Positions 32,461-41,343 of a stretch of DNA of 48,605 bases are shown here, one piece after another. Made by a program: the position numbers and the translations under genes. The stretch is from Bacteroidales bacterium (GTDB lineage: Bacteria > Bacteroidota > Bacteroidia > Bacteroidales > UBA932), in contig WOYW01000003.1 in NCBI GenBank assembly GCA_011620605.1, positions 1 to 48,605 on the forward strand, given 5' to 3'. The notes under the pieces were generated by a model. The model searched no databases, was not told the DNA's origin, and worked only from the letters and a program-made list of their open reading frames with translations. Position 1 is the first letter of the stretch. The number at the start of each line of letters is the position of its first letter.

Positions 32461-34203
32461 ATGAAAAAATACTTATCATCTATTATTGCATTACTCCTGC
32501 TGGCAGGGTGCACCCAACCCCCTGCTGTCAGGGAAATATCATTGGATCCCGCATGGAAATTCCAAACCGGGAATCAGGTAGAATGGGCTTCACCCGATTT
32601 TGACGACAGCCTTTGGCCCGAGATCACTTCTGCCGATTCCTGGGAAAACCAGGGGTATACAAATTACGACGGCTACGGCTGGTACCGCAAAACCATCACC
32701 CTTCCCGATAATATAATCAAAGCAGCACAGTATTACGGAGGATTGCTGATCCGTTACGACAATGCTGACGATTCGGATGCATTGTATTTTAACGGGCAGA
32801 TCGTGGATACGACCGGCAGTTTTCCCCCGGATTACCTGAGCCGTTACGGAATCAAAAGAGCTTACACAGTACCTGTTGAACAGGTACACACCGACGGACC
32901 CAACACCATCGCTGTCCAGGTCTATGACGGTGGCGGGGACGGGGGGCTGCTTACTTCTGCATTTATCATCCAGCCCATTGCCCCGGCACAGGATATTTCT
33001 CTTAATTATAGTGTGGATGCGGAAAACGGTGTTTTCTTGGGAGATGATCCCCGGACCCTTACCGTTACCGTAACCAATAATGAAGAAAAAACAACAAGAT
33101 CCGTTATCCACGTGACCGTGACCACGGACGATTATCAGCCTGTTCAGGAATCCTCTTACAAAGCCCGGATAAAACCGGGAGCGGGAATGACATGGAGAAT
33201 GAAACTGGATATTACACAGCCGGGATTCTACCGCTGCACCCTTCGCATGGAAACCAACGGGCTAAACGGAGAACCTACCACCTTCAACGTGGGATACGAG
33301 CCTGAAAAGATAGTATCCCCGCCGGATGCACAGGAGGATTTTGATGCATTCTGGGCAGAAACCCGTGCAGAACTGGACCGTACGCCCATGCGTGCCACCA
33401 TGAAATTGCTCAGGGAACACTCCACAGGAGCAAGAAACGTATACTATGTGGAAATGAGATCCCTTAACAACCAGATCATGGGTGGTTATTACGCCGCTCC
33501 CAAAAAGAAAGGCAAATATCCGGTGATTATCACCTATATGGGATATGGTTCCAACGCCTGGATGCCCCATACAGACGGTGAACACGGATTTATTTCATTC
33601 ATAGTTTCCGTACGCGGACAAGGCATTTACAAACCGGGCAACAGCTACGACAACAAATGGATCGTTTCCGGCCTGGAAGATAAAAATACGTATTATTACC
33701 GGGGCGCTTTCATGGACCTGGTACGCGCCATAGACTTTGTTTGTTCAAGGCCCGAGGCGGATACGGCACGTATCGCTGCCGAAGGCGGCAGCCAGGGCGG
33801 TGCTTTCACCATGGCAGCCTGTGCCCTGGACGACCGTATAGCCGTCGCCGCCCCGACCATTCCGTTTTTGAGCGATTACCGGGATTATTTCCGGATCGTG
33901 GACTGGCCCAAAAGTGATTTCGATGTTTATATGAGAGAAAATCCCGAGGCTGATTGGGAGGATATTTACCAATTACTGACCTACTTTGACATCAAAAACC
34001 TGGCTTCCCGCATTAAGGCCCCTACAATCATGGCCGTAGGATTGCAGGATGAAACGTGCCCGCCTCATACCAATTTTGCCGGGTACAATCTGATCACGGC
34101 TCCCAAAGAATACAGGATCTACCAGGAAAACGGGCACAACACACCGCCGGAATGGCAGGAAGTCCGTATGGACTTTTTCAAAAAATATCTAAATCTGGAA
34201 TAA
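32461..34203 (+). CDS. Lipoprotein CE7-type acetyl esterase with N-terminal GH2-like sugar-binding domain
   Basis: The 580-residue lipoprotein has a lipobox LLAGC (Cys17). Residues about 25-170 resemble the jelly-roll domain of GH2 enzymes (WASPDFDDSLWPEI, GYGWYRKTITLP, LYFNGQIVD), and about 175-280 look Ig-like. The C-terminal alpha/beta hydrolase is of the acetylxylan esterase family CE7: RGQG at 385-388, nucleophile Ser444 in GGSQGG, Asp530 in GLQDETCPP and His559 in NGHN. It would remove acetyl groups from mannan, xylan or oligosaccharides. It starts the rightward glycan operon; the next gene follows after 1 bp. Confidence 0.88.
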   Translation: MKKYLSSIIALLLLAGCTQPPAVREISLDPAWKFQTGNQVEWASPDFDDSLWPEITSADSWENQGYTNYDGYGWYRKTITLPDNIIKAAQYYGGLLIRYDNADDSDALYFNGQIVDTTGSFPPDYLSRYGIKRAYTVPVEQVHTDGPNTIAVQVYDGGGDGGLLTSAFIIQPIAPAQDISLNYSVDAENGVFLGDDPRTLTVTVTNNEEKTTRSVIHVTVTTDDYQPVQESSYKARIKPGAGMTWRMKLDITQPGFYRCTLRMETNGLNGEPTTFNVGYEPEKIVSPPDAQEDFDAFWAETRAELDRTPMRATMKLLREHSTGARNVYYVEMRSLNNQIMGGYYAAPKKKGKYPVIITYMGYGSNAWMPHTDGEHGFISFIVSVRGQGIYKPGNSYDNKWIVSGLEDKNTYYYRGAFMDLVRAIDFVCSRPEADTARIAAEGGSQGGAFTMAACALDDRIAVAAPTIPFLSDYRDYFRIVDWPKSDFDVYMRENPEADWEDIYQLLTYFDIKNLASRIKAPTIMAVGLQDETCPPHTNFAGYNLITAPKEYRIYQENGHNTPPEWQEVRMDFFKKYLNLE

Positions 34204-34204
34204 C

Positions 34205-35494
34205 ATGAAAAAAAAAATATTACTTTTTACTGCACTATTCCTGATATCATTGGGAATTACGAGCTGTAACAACACTACCCCGGACAATCCGTTCGTTTAC
34301 GTGGAAAACGGACAATTTATCAAAAACGGGGATCCCTATCATTTTATCGGGTTCAATTTCTGGTATGCCGGCATATTGGCTTCGGAAGGAACGGGCGGAA
34401 ACAGGGACAGGTTGCACCGGGAGCTGGATTTTCTGAAATCCGCCGGGGTGGACAACCTCAGAATCATGATAGGTGCAGACGGCCCGGAAAATAGAGCAAA
34501 GGTGCGCCCCAGCCTGCAGACCGAACCCGGCGTATACAACGATACGCTGCTCAGGGGGCTGGATTACCTGCTTGTTGAACTTGGTAAAAGGGATATGTTG
34601 GCGGTACTGTTTTTTAACAATACCTGGGAATGGACCGGCGGCTATTCACAATACCTGGAATGGGCCGGTTACGGCAAGGCACCGGTCCCCGTAATTGACG
34701 GATGGCCGGCATTTCAGGAATATGTAGGCCAATACCTGGGCTGTGAAAAATGTGACAGTTTATTCCGAAACCATGTGAAAAACATAGTGACCCGGGTTAA
34801 CAGCATTTCAGGTGTTGCTTATATCGAAGATCCGGCCATTATGTCCTGGCAGATCGCCAACGAACCCAGACCCATGGGTGCGGACAACAAGGAACTGTAT
34901 GAAAAATTTATCTTATCTACTGCAGAATACGTCAAATCCATGGATCCCAATCACATGGTATCTATAGGATCGGAAGGATCATACGGCAGCGAAAACGACA
35001 TGGACCTTTACCGGAAGGTACATCAGACCCAATACGTGGATTACCTGACGTGCCATATCTGGCCAAAAAACTGGATGTGGATCGATATCCGGGATATTCC
35101 CGGATCCGTGGAACGCGCTTCTGCTGCCGCAGATAAATACCTGGACAAACACATTGCCCTCGCAGAGGAACTGAATAAGCCCATCGTACTTTCGGAATTT
35201 GGATTTCCCAGGGACAATCACCTGTACAACAGGGAAGATCCCGTAACTGCACGCAATGCCTTTTACAAACACATTTTTAACCGCTTATTGGAATCGGTAA
35301 AGGAGTCAGGTCGTTTTGCCGGATGCAACATGTGGGCATGGGGCGGATTTGCACAACCACGCAATGTGTTCTGGCAACCGGGAGACGATTACTGCGGAGA
35401 TCCTTCCCAGGAAGAACAAGGCCTCAATTCCGTCTTTGCACAGGATAATACTGTTTCCCTGATAAAATCCTATGTTGAATTGATACACGAATAA
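34205..35494 (+). CDS. GH5 (GH5_7-like) endo-beta-1,4-mannanase lipoprotein
   Basis: The 429-residue lipoprotein has a lipobox GITSC (Cys21). The GH5 barrel has acid/base Glu220 in SWQIANEPRP and nucleophile Glu331 in KPIVLSEFGFPRD. Other blocks are GFNFWYAGI, NLRIMIGADG and LFFNNTWEWTGGYSQY, which point to the mannanase subfamily. It would cut beta-1,4-mannan backbones to oligosaccharides. It lies between the esterase and the alpha-galactosidase, which remove acetyl and galactosyl side groups from the same polymer. Confidence 0.9.
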   Translation: MKKKILLFTALFLISLGITSCNNTTPDNPFVYVENGQFIKNGDPYHFIGFNFWYAGILASEGTGGNRDRLHRELDFLKSAGVDNLRIMIGADGPENRAKVRPSLQTEPGVYNDTLLRGLDYLLVELGKRDMLAVLFFNNTWEWTGGYSQYLEWAGYGKAPVPVIDGWPAFQEYVGQYLGCEKCDSLFRNHVKNIVTRVNSISGVAYIEDPAIMSWQIANEPRPMGADNKELYEKFILSTAEYVKSMDPNHMVSIGSEGSYGSENDMDLYRKVHQTQYVDYLTCHIWPKNWMWIDIRDIPGSVERASAAADKYLDKHIALAEELNKPIVLSEFGFPRDNHLYNREDPVTARNAFYKHIFNRLLESVKESGRFAGCNMWAWGGFAQPRNVFWQPGDDYCGDPSQEEQGLNSVFAQDNTVSLIKSYVELIHE

Positions 35495-35501
35495 CCCTAC
35501 T

Positions 35502-36731
35502 ATGAAAAAACAATTCTTGGTCTTAATACTGTTTTTTTCGTTTTCCTTCAGTGTTTATACGATCTATGCCCAGAAATTTCAGAATATGGCTCCGGTTCCC
35601 CCAATGGGATGGAATTCCTGGAACCGTTTTGGCTGTAACGTGAACGAACAAATGCTGAAAGAAACCGCAGATATGCTGGTAGAAACAGGAATGAGGGATG
35701 CAGGGTACATATACCTGGTGATAGATGACTGCTGGCACGGAGAAAGAGATTCCCTGGGATTTATCCGGGAGCATCCGGATCTGTTCCCTTCCGGAATGAA
35801 AGCTCTGGCCGATTACATACATGCACGCGGGCTGAAATTCGGTATATATTCATCTGCCGGGTTCAAAACATGTGCGGGAAGACCGGCCAGCCGGGGACGC
35901 GAATACCAGGATGCCATGGTCTATGCCTCCTGGGATGTGGATTATTTGAAATATGACTGGTGCGGTACAGAGGGCCTGAGTGCATACGGGGCTTACATGA
36001 CCATGCGCGATGCCCTTTACGAGGCAGGTAGGCCGGTGGTTTTCAGTTTGTGCGAATGGGGAAACAGCCAACCGTGGCTCTGGGGTGCCCAAATGGGCCA
36101 TCTTTGGCGCACCACGGGTGATATCTGTGCCATTTTCGACGGATTTGAAGATCACGGAACGTATAAAAATCTGGGTGTTTTACAAATACTGGATCTGCAG
36201 GATACACTTCGCACCTATGCAGGCCCGGACGGATGGAACGATCCCGACATGCTCCAGGTGGGCAACGGTATGACTGTGAGAGAAGACAGGGCACATTTCA
36301 CCATGTGGTGTATGCTCTCTGCTCCCCTGATGGCAGGCAACGACCTTAGAAGTATGAGCCCTGCGACCATTGAAATACTGATGAACCGGGAAGCCATTGC
36401 CATAGACCAGGACCCTCTGGGTGTACAGGGATTCACTCTCAAAAAGCACGGCGATCTGCACACCTGGCTGAAACCAATGTCGGGGGGAAGGTGGGCCGTA
36501 TGTTTTCTAAATCGAAGTACCCGTGATATTCCCCTGAACATAGACTGGATGAAATTTGTCTTAAGGGATGAACTCAGCGGACAACAACTGGATGTTACAA
36601 AAAACGAATATGCCATAAGAGATATATGGGCAAAGGAAAACCTGGGGACAACCGGCAGCAATGATCTTACCACCCTGCTTCCCGGACACGATGTTTTTTG
36701 CGTTGTTCTCACCCCCGTTAACGTTTTATAA
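35502..36731 (+). CDS. GH27 alpha-galactosidase
   Basis: The 409-residue exported enzyme has a signal peptide ending YAQ (about residue 24). GH27 landmarks are PPMGWNSWNRFGCNV, DDCWHGERD, nucleophile Asp152 in LKYDWCG, and the WNDPDML segment near 245-251 that carries the acid/base aspartate. It removes alpha-1,6-galactose branches from galactomannan or raffinose-type sugars. Only 2 bp separate it from the transporter gene, so debranching and uptake are coupled. Confidence 0.92.
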   Translation: MKKQFLVLILFFSFSFSVYTIYAQKFQNMAPVPPMGWNSWNRFGCNVNEQMLKETADMLVETGMRDAGYIYLVIDDCWHGERDSLGFIREHPDLFPSGMKALADYIHARGLKFGIYSSAGFKTCAGRPASRGREYQDAMVYASWDVDYLKYDWCGTEGLSAYGAYMTMRDALYEAGRPVVFSLCEWGNSQPWLWGAQMGHLWRTTGDICAIFDGFEDHGTYKNLGVLQILDLQDTLRTYAGPDGWNDPDMLQVGNGMTVREDRAHFTMWCMLSAPLMAGNDLRSMSPATIEILMNREAIAIDQDPLGVQGFTLKKHGDLHTWLKPMSGGRWAVCFLNRSTRDIPLNIDWMKFVLRDELSGQQLDVTKNEYAIRDIWAKENLGTTGSNDLTTLLPGHDVFCVVLTPVNVL

Positions 36732-36733
36732 GC

Positions 36734-38134
36734 ATGAAAAAGATCACTTTCAGGGAAAAACTGGGTTATGGGTTCGGAGATATGGCTTCCAGCATGTTCT
36801 GGAAGATCTTTGGGATGTACCTCTTGTTTTTCTATACAAAAGTGTTTGGCATATCACCGGCAGCAGCCGGGACCATGTTTCTTTTAACACGCATATGGGA
36901 TGCTGTGAACGATCCCATTATGGGACTGTTGTCAGACAGGACCAATACACGATGGGGTAAATACAGACCTTATCTTTTGTGGGGAGGCATTCCCTTTGCC
37001 CTCATAGGAATCATGACGTTTTTCACTCCCGATTGGGGTGAAAATGCAAAGCTGGCCTATGCATACGTCACATACACCCTGATGATGATGATCTATACAG
37101 TCGTAAATGTACCCTATGCATCCCTGCTCGGTGTGATGTCACCTCATCCCAAAGACAGGAATACCCTTTCGTCTTACCGGATGTTCTTTGCCTATGTGGG
37201 AAGTTTCATCACATTTATGATCCTGCAGCCTTTGGTAGACGCCTTCAGCAACGAAGGCTCACGGGGGAATCAGATTTCCACCGAGCCCGGGGCCTGGACA
37301 GCTGCTGTGGCCGTGATCGGGGCCATATGCGCTTTGTTGTTTTTCCTGTGTTTCCGTTGGACTAAAGAACGGGTAAAAGCAGCTGATGAAACCAGGAACA
37401 AAGCTTCAGTCGGGACGGATCTTAAACGTCTCTTTACCAACAGGCCCTGGTGGATATTGCTGGCTTCGGGGATCTCGGCCTTATTATTCAATTCCATCCG
37501 TGACGGCGTGGCCTTGTTTTATTTTACCGATTACGTTACCTCCACTTTCAGAACGGCAGCTTTCGGCTGGACAGTGGGCACAATTTATCTTCTGGTGGGA
37601 CAGGCCTCCAATATGATAGGCGTTGCACTCGCGGCACCTGTAGCCAATAAGATCGGCAAAAAGAAAACGTACCTGGGAGCTATGATCCTGGCTGCCATGC
37701 TGAGCTGTTTCTTTTTCATGCTCAGACCGGATCAGATACTGCTGATCATGATCTTTCAGGTAGTAATCAGTGTCTGTGCCGGTATCATTTTCCCGTTGCT
37801 CTGGAGTATGTATGCCGATATTGTGGATTACCAGGAACTGAAAACAGGTAGAAGGGCTACCGGACTGATCCTCAGCTCATCTTCCATGTCACAGAAATTT
37901 GGATGGGCAGTCGGCGGTGCCATAACAGGCTGGCTGCTGGCCGCTTTCGGCTACGATGGCGATCTGGCAGTTCAAAGCCAGAACGCCATACACGGAGTGC
38001 GCCTGATGATGAGTTTTCTGCCGGCCATTGGTTGTATACTGGCCGTCATTGCCATTGCTTTATACCCGCTCGGAGAGAAAAAGGTCCTGGAGATTACGGC
38101 ACAATTAAATGATAGGAGAGCTATGAATGAATAA
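36734..38134 (+). CDS. GPH-family sugar:cation symporter
   Basis: This 466-residue protein has about 12 membrane helices and the glycoside-pentoside-hexuronide family motif VNDPIMGLLSDRTNTRWGKYRPYLLW near residues 55-80. It is related to MelB and to ManB of the Bacteroides mannan pathway. Between a mannanase, an alpha-galactosidase and a 2-epimerase, it most likely brings manno-oligosaccharides such as mannobiose across the inner membrane. It overlaps the epimerase gene by 8 bp. Confidence 0.9.
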   Translation: MKKITFREKLGYGFGDMASSMFWKIFGMYLLFFYTKVFGISPAAAGTMFLLTRIWDAVNDPIMGLLSDRTNTRWGKYRPYLLWGGIPFALIGIMTFFTPDWGENAKLAYAYVTYTLMMMIYTVVNVPYASLLGVMSPHPKDRNTLSSYRMFFAYVGSFITFMILQPLVDAFSNEGSRGNQISTEPGAWTAAVAVIGAICALLFFLCFRWTKERVKAADETRNKASVGTDLKRLFTNRPWWILLASGISALLFNSIRDGVALFYFTDYVTSTFRTAAFGWTVGTIYLLVGQASNMIGVALAAPVANKIGKKKTYLGAMILAAMLSCFFFMLRPDQILLIMIFQVVISVCAGIIFPLLWSMYADIVDYQELKTGRRATGLILSSSSMSQKFGWAVGGAITGWLLAAFGYDGDLAVQSQNAIHGVRLMMSFLPAIGCILAVIAIALYPLGEKKVLEITAQLNDRRAMNE

Positions 38135-39332
38135 TCAGGAGATAATAGAAAATTTGCGCCGGGAACTTCACGAAGAACTGACACAAAATATCCTACCGTA
38201 CTGGATCAAGCTGCAGGATAGTAAATATGGAGGTTATTACGGCCGGGTGACCGGGAAGGAAGAACTTGTCAGGGAAGCTCCAAAAGGGGCCATTCTTCAA
38301 TCCCGCATATTATGGACTTTTTCTGCGACTGCACGGATACTCAGGAATAAAGATTACCTGGCTTATGCCGCTCACGCGAAAGATTTCATCCTGGAAAAGA
38401 TGTACGACAAAGAATACGGGGGAATTTTCTGGAGCGTAGATCATAAAGGAAATATTGAAGATTCCAGGAAACAGTTTTATGCCCTGGGATTTGCTCTTTA
38501 CGGGTTGAGTGAATACCACAGGGCTACAGGAGATCCCGTGGCCCTGGAAAAGGCGATGGCTCTTTTCAATGATATTGAGGCACATTCTTTTGATCAGTTA
38601 TACGGAGGGTACCTGGAGGCAGCTGCCAGGGACTGGAGCGAGATCCTTGATCTGCGACTTTCTGCAAAAGATGCCAACGAGAAAAAAACAATGAATACAC
38701 ATTTGCATATCCTGGAACCGTATACTAATTTGTTCAGGGTATGGAAAGATCCCCGTCTGGAACAGGCATTGGCGTGTCTTATTGAAGTGTTCCTGGATAA
38801 AATTGTCAGTCCCAAGACACATCACCTGTCTTTGTTCTTTGACGAAGAATACCACGTGAAAGGATCGGGTCTGTCGTACGGACATGACATTGAGACATCC
38901 TGGCTGCTGATGGAGGCTGCCAGGGAACTGGCCGATTATAAACCGGGAATATACGGGCCCTTATTGAGCCGTGTAACCGAAGAAAGCAAAAACATTGCTT
39001 ACGCGGCCATGAAAGGCCTGCAGCCGGACGGAAGCCTGATATACGAAGTGGAATCCAGCGGAAGAATTGATAAAACCCGACACTGGTGGGTTCAGGCAGA
39101 AACAGTGGTCGGACTGTACTATTTATACGCCTGGCATAAAGTGCCTCATGCCCTGGATATGGCTGTCAACTGCTGGAACTACATAAAAGAAAATATCCGG
39201 GACAACCGGAACGGGGAATGGTTCTGGAGTCCCGGAAATACGGTTGATGATAAAGCCGGCTTCTGGAAATGTCCTTATCACAATTCCAGGATGTGCCTGG
39301 AGATCATAGAGCACATTGATCCACTGCTCTAA
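38127..39332 (+). CDS. Cellobiose/mannobiose 2-epimerase (AGE superfamily)
   Basis: The 401-residue cytosolic alpha6/alpha6-barrel enzyme has the characteristic histidines in SYGHDIETSWLL, RHWWVQAETVVG and KCPYHNSRMCLE. In Bacteroides mannan catabolism the homologue (ManC) epimerises mannobiose to mannosylglucose, which a GH130 phosphorylase then splits. No GH130 gene is in this window, so that step must be encoded elsewhere or another route is used. Cellobiose is an alternative substrate. The last 29 bp overlap the convergent peptidase gene. Confidence 0.9.
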   Translation: MNNQEIIENLRRELHEELTQNILPYWIKLQDSKYGGYYGRVTGKEELVREAPKGAILQSRILWTFSATARILRNKDYLAYAAHAKDFILEKMYDKEYGGIFWSVDHKGNIEDSRKQFYALGFALYGLSEYHRATGDPVALEKAMALFNDIEAHSFDQLYGGYLEAAARDWSEILDLRLSAKDANEKKTMNTHLHILEPYTNLFRVWKDPRLEQALACLIEVFLDKIVSPKTHHLSLFFDEEYHVKGSGLSYGHDIETSWLLMEAARELADYKPGIYGPLLSRVTEESKNIAYAAMKGLQPDGSLIYEVESSGRIDKTRHWWVQAETVVGLYYLYAWHKVPHALDMAVNCWNYIKENIRDNRNGEWFWSPGNTVDDKAGFWKCPYHNSRMCLEIIEHIDPLL

Positions 39333-41343
39333 GCAGGGGATCGGTACTTACGCGGGATCCAACGGCATGTTCCATCCACAATTGGGGGACCAGGTTTCCC
39401 TGGGTAAACATACGTTTTATCTCTCCGGCAAGCGTTTTTCCATTTTTGTTCAGGTTGTCTTTAAAATACGCTTCCAGCTGGAATTCTATGATATGCCCGA
39501 AAGGATAATTGGGCAGGTACATGGGACTGTTTATCATATGCGAGTATATGCCCAGCAAGGGACAATCGGGTTGACCCAATACCGGCTCATAATAACGGTT
39601 CCAGACCAGGCGTGCTTTTTCCAGAACGGCCTGTTTCAACATTTCCGCAGTGGCTTCAGGATTTTCGTACAACCATTGCCAGACATACATATCTACAAGG
39701 GCAACTCCCATGATCTCGTAACAGCCCCAGAAAATATCCAGTACCGTATTGTCATCCATTTTTTGTTCGGGATAACCCAACAGCTGCAGATCCCTTTTCT
39801 GGAATATGAAAGCCAATGCCTCTGTGAACGCCGTATTGGGAACGCCGTTGAGCATATAGTGATCTACATCGTACAGGCTTAAGGTTTGTTCCACATTGTG
39901 TCCGAATTCATGCACCGCAATGTTGTATCCTTTGTAATCCATTCCTTTAGCACCAATTCGTGTTCTTAATCGGGAGGGTTCCCATCTTCCTGCTGCGCCC
40001 CATGCGTGTCCGGAGCCCCTGGCAGGTTCAACCACTATGCGTGATGCGATTGTCTGAGCTTCCGGTTTTTCAAACCCAAGTACCTGCAACATGCGGGGCA
40101 TATCAGCTTTGAAGGCATCCGGATTGGGATATTTCTTCCTGGTCAGTGCAGTAAGTTCATCTTCTGGAATAGATGTCCGGCTTTTAAACCCGTCGTACCA
40201 GATATCGTAAGGTTCCAGTTCCCTTCCAAGCCGCTTTTCAATGTATGCTGCCACTTTTTTAACCTGTTCGGAAGAAACCAGATTTATAAACAGATCTTCA
40301 ATCTCGCGGGCAGATATCTCCATAGATCCTTCAAAATTTCTGACAATAGCCGTAGGCATGTTCGGATGGTAGGGATCCATCTGTTTTTCAACGGTATAAG
40401 TTGCCAGCAGGTGTTCATAACGAACAACTCCCTCGTCTGTCGCCTCAATAATCTGACCATCCTTGTAAACCGTATTGGAAAACGGGTTCCAGTCATATTC
40501 GGGATTGTTTATCACACACGCAGGAATTGTCTGACAAACAATGTGTTCCATGACTTTTTGTATCATTCGCTGTTTTTCTGGGGCATCCGGAAGTGCGGCA
40601 TAATTGGATTTGATCTCGTCCCTCAGGTTCCAGTGAGACAACAGAACCATATCTTCCGGGAAAAGCCGCCTGCCGTCTTCGGTCAGCAAATTACCCATCA
40701 TGATGTTATAAGAGGCAATGTAATTTTCTGCATTGCCGGATACGCGTGCTATTTCCTGGTTCAGGCGGGATGGTGTCCTATGGGTAAAGAGATCTCCCAT
40801 CCTGGCATAAGCCCATTGTTTTCTGTCCCATTCGTGTCCCAGGGTATCTTTATCCTCAAGGCTGTAGTTCGGAAAATTGAGAACGCAGATAAAAGCGACT
40901 TTGTTGGCATACATATCTTCCATAAAATGTGCGGAAGGTCCGTAATTTCCCATTATCAGATCAATCTGTGTCAGATCGTCTCCCTGCAGGTGAACGGGTT
41001 TTTTGAGCGCCACACTCAATTGGTTCGCTGATCCAAAAATGTTTTCACAAGCAACGGACAATTTTTTAAAAAGGACATCCCTGGCCTGTGCATCGGCACA
41101 ATAATTTTCCAGGCAAAATTCAATAAAATCATCCTTACTGCCGTCTTCTTCCCTCCACAAAGAAGCTGCCTGACGGACGCCTCTTTCGGCAAGGGGAGAC
41201 AATGTTTCCTGTGAGGTTTCCCCCAGACCGGAAAGTACGGTCTGTACCGTTTGCTCTGTAATATTGGACATTTCTGTTGTTGTTTTAGCCGTACTGCATC
41301 CCGTCAGCACGGTCATTACCATGATTAAAATCTTGTTTTTCAT
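39304..41343 (-). CDS. M3-like zinc metallopeptidase lipoprotein
   Basis: The 679-residue lipoprotein has a lipobox VLTGC (Cys16). It carries an HExxH zinc motif, HEFGH at 478-482, followed 26 residues after the Glu479 position by TEALAF with Glu508 as probable third ligand. The late YPFGHIIEFQLE block resembles that of M3, M2 and M32 peptidases. The family is not a textbook member and no substrate can be given; an oligopeptidase at the cell envelope fits. The start at 41343 forms ATGA with the upstream methyltransferase stop. An ATG five codons earlier was rejected. Confidence 0.75.
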   Translation of the reverse strand: MKNKILIMVMTVLTGCSTAKTTTEMSNITEQTVQTVLSGLGETSQETLSPLAERGVRQAASLWREEDGSKDDFIEFCLENYCADAQARDVLFKKLSVACENIFGSANQLSVALKKPVHLQGDDLTQIDLIMGNYGPSAHFMEDMYANKVAFICVLNFPNYSLEDKDTLGHEWDRKQWAYARMGDLFTHRTPSRLNQEIARVSGNAENYIASYNIMMGNLLTEDGRRLFPEDMVLLSHWNLRDEIKSNYAALPDAPEKQRMIQKVMEHIVCQTIPACVINNPEYDWNPFSNTVYKDGQIIEATDEGVVRYEHLLATYTVEKQMDPYHPNMPTAIVRNFEGSMEISAREIEDLFINLVSSEQVKKVAAYIEKRLGRELEPYDIWYDGFKSRTSIPEDELTALTRKKYPNPDAFKADMPRMLQVLGFEKPEAQTIASRIVVEPARGSGHAWGAAGRWEPSRLRTRIGAKGMDYKGYNIAVHEFGHNVEQTLSLYDVDHYMLNGVPNTAFTEALAFIFQKRDLQLLGYPEQKMDDNTVLDIFWGCYEIMGVALVDMYVWQWLYENPEATAEMLKQAVLEKARLVWNRYYEPVLGQPDCPLLGIYSHMINSPMYLPNYPFGHIIEFQLEAYFKDNLNKNGKTLAGEIKRMFTQGNLVPQLWMEHAVGSRVSTDPLLRAVDQCAL

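Noticed and set aside
39304-41343. Assignment as dipeptidyl peptidase III (M49)
   Set aside because: M49 needs HExxxH (e.g. HELLGH); this protein has HEFGH, a five-residue HExxH motif, followed by a TEALAF glutamate as in M3-type enzymes.
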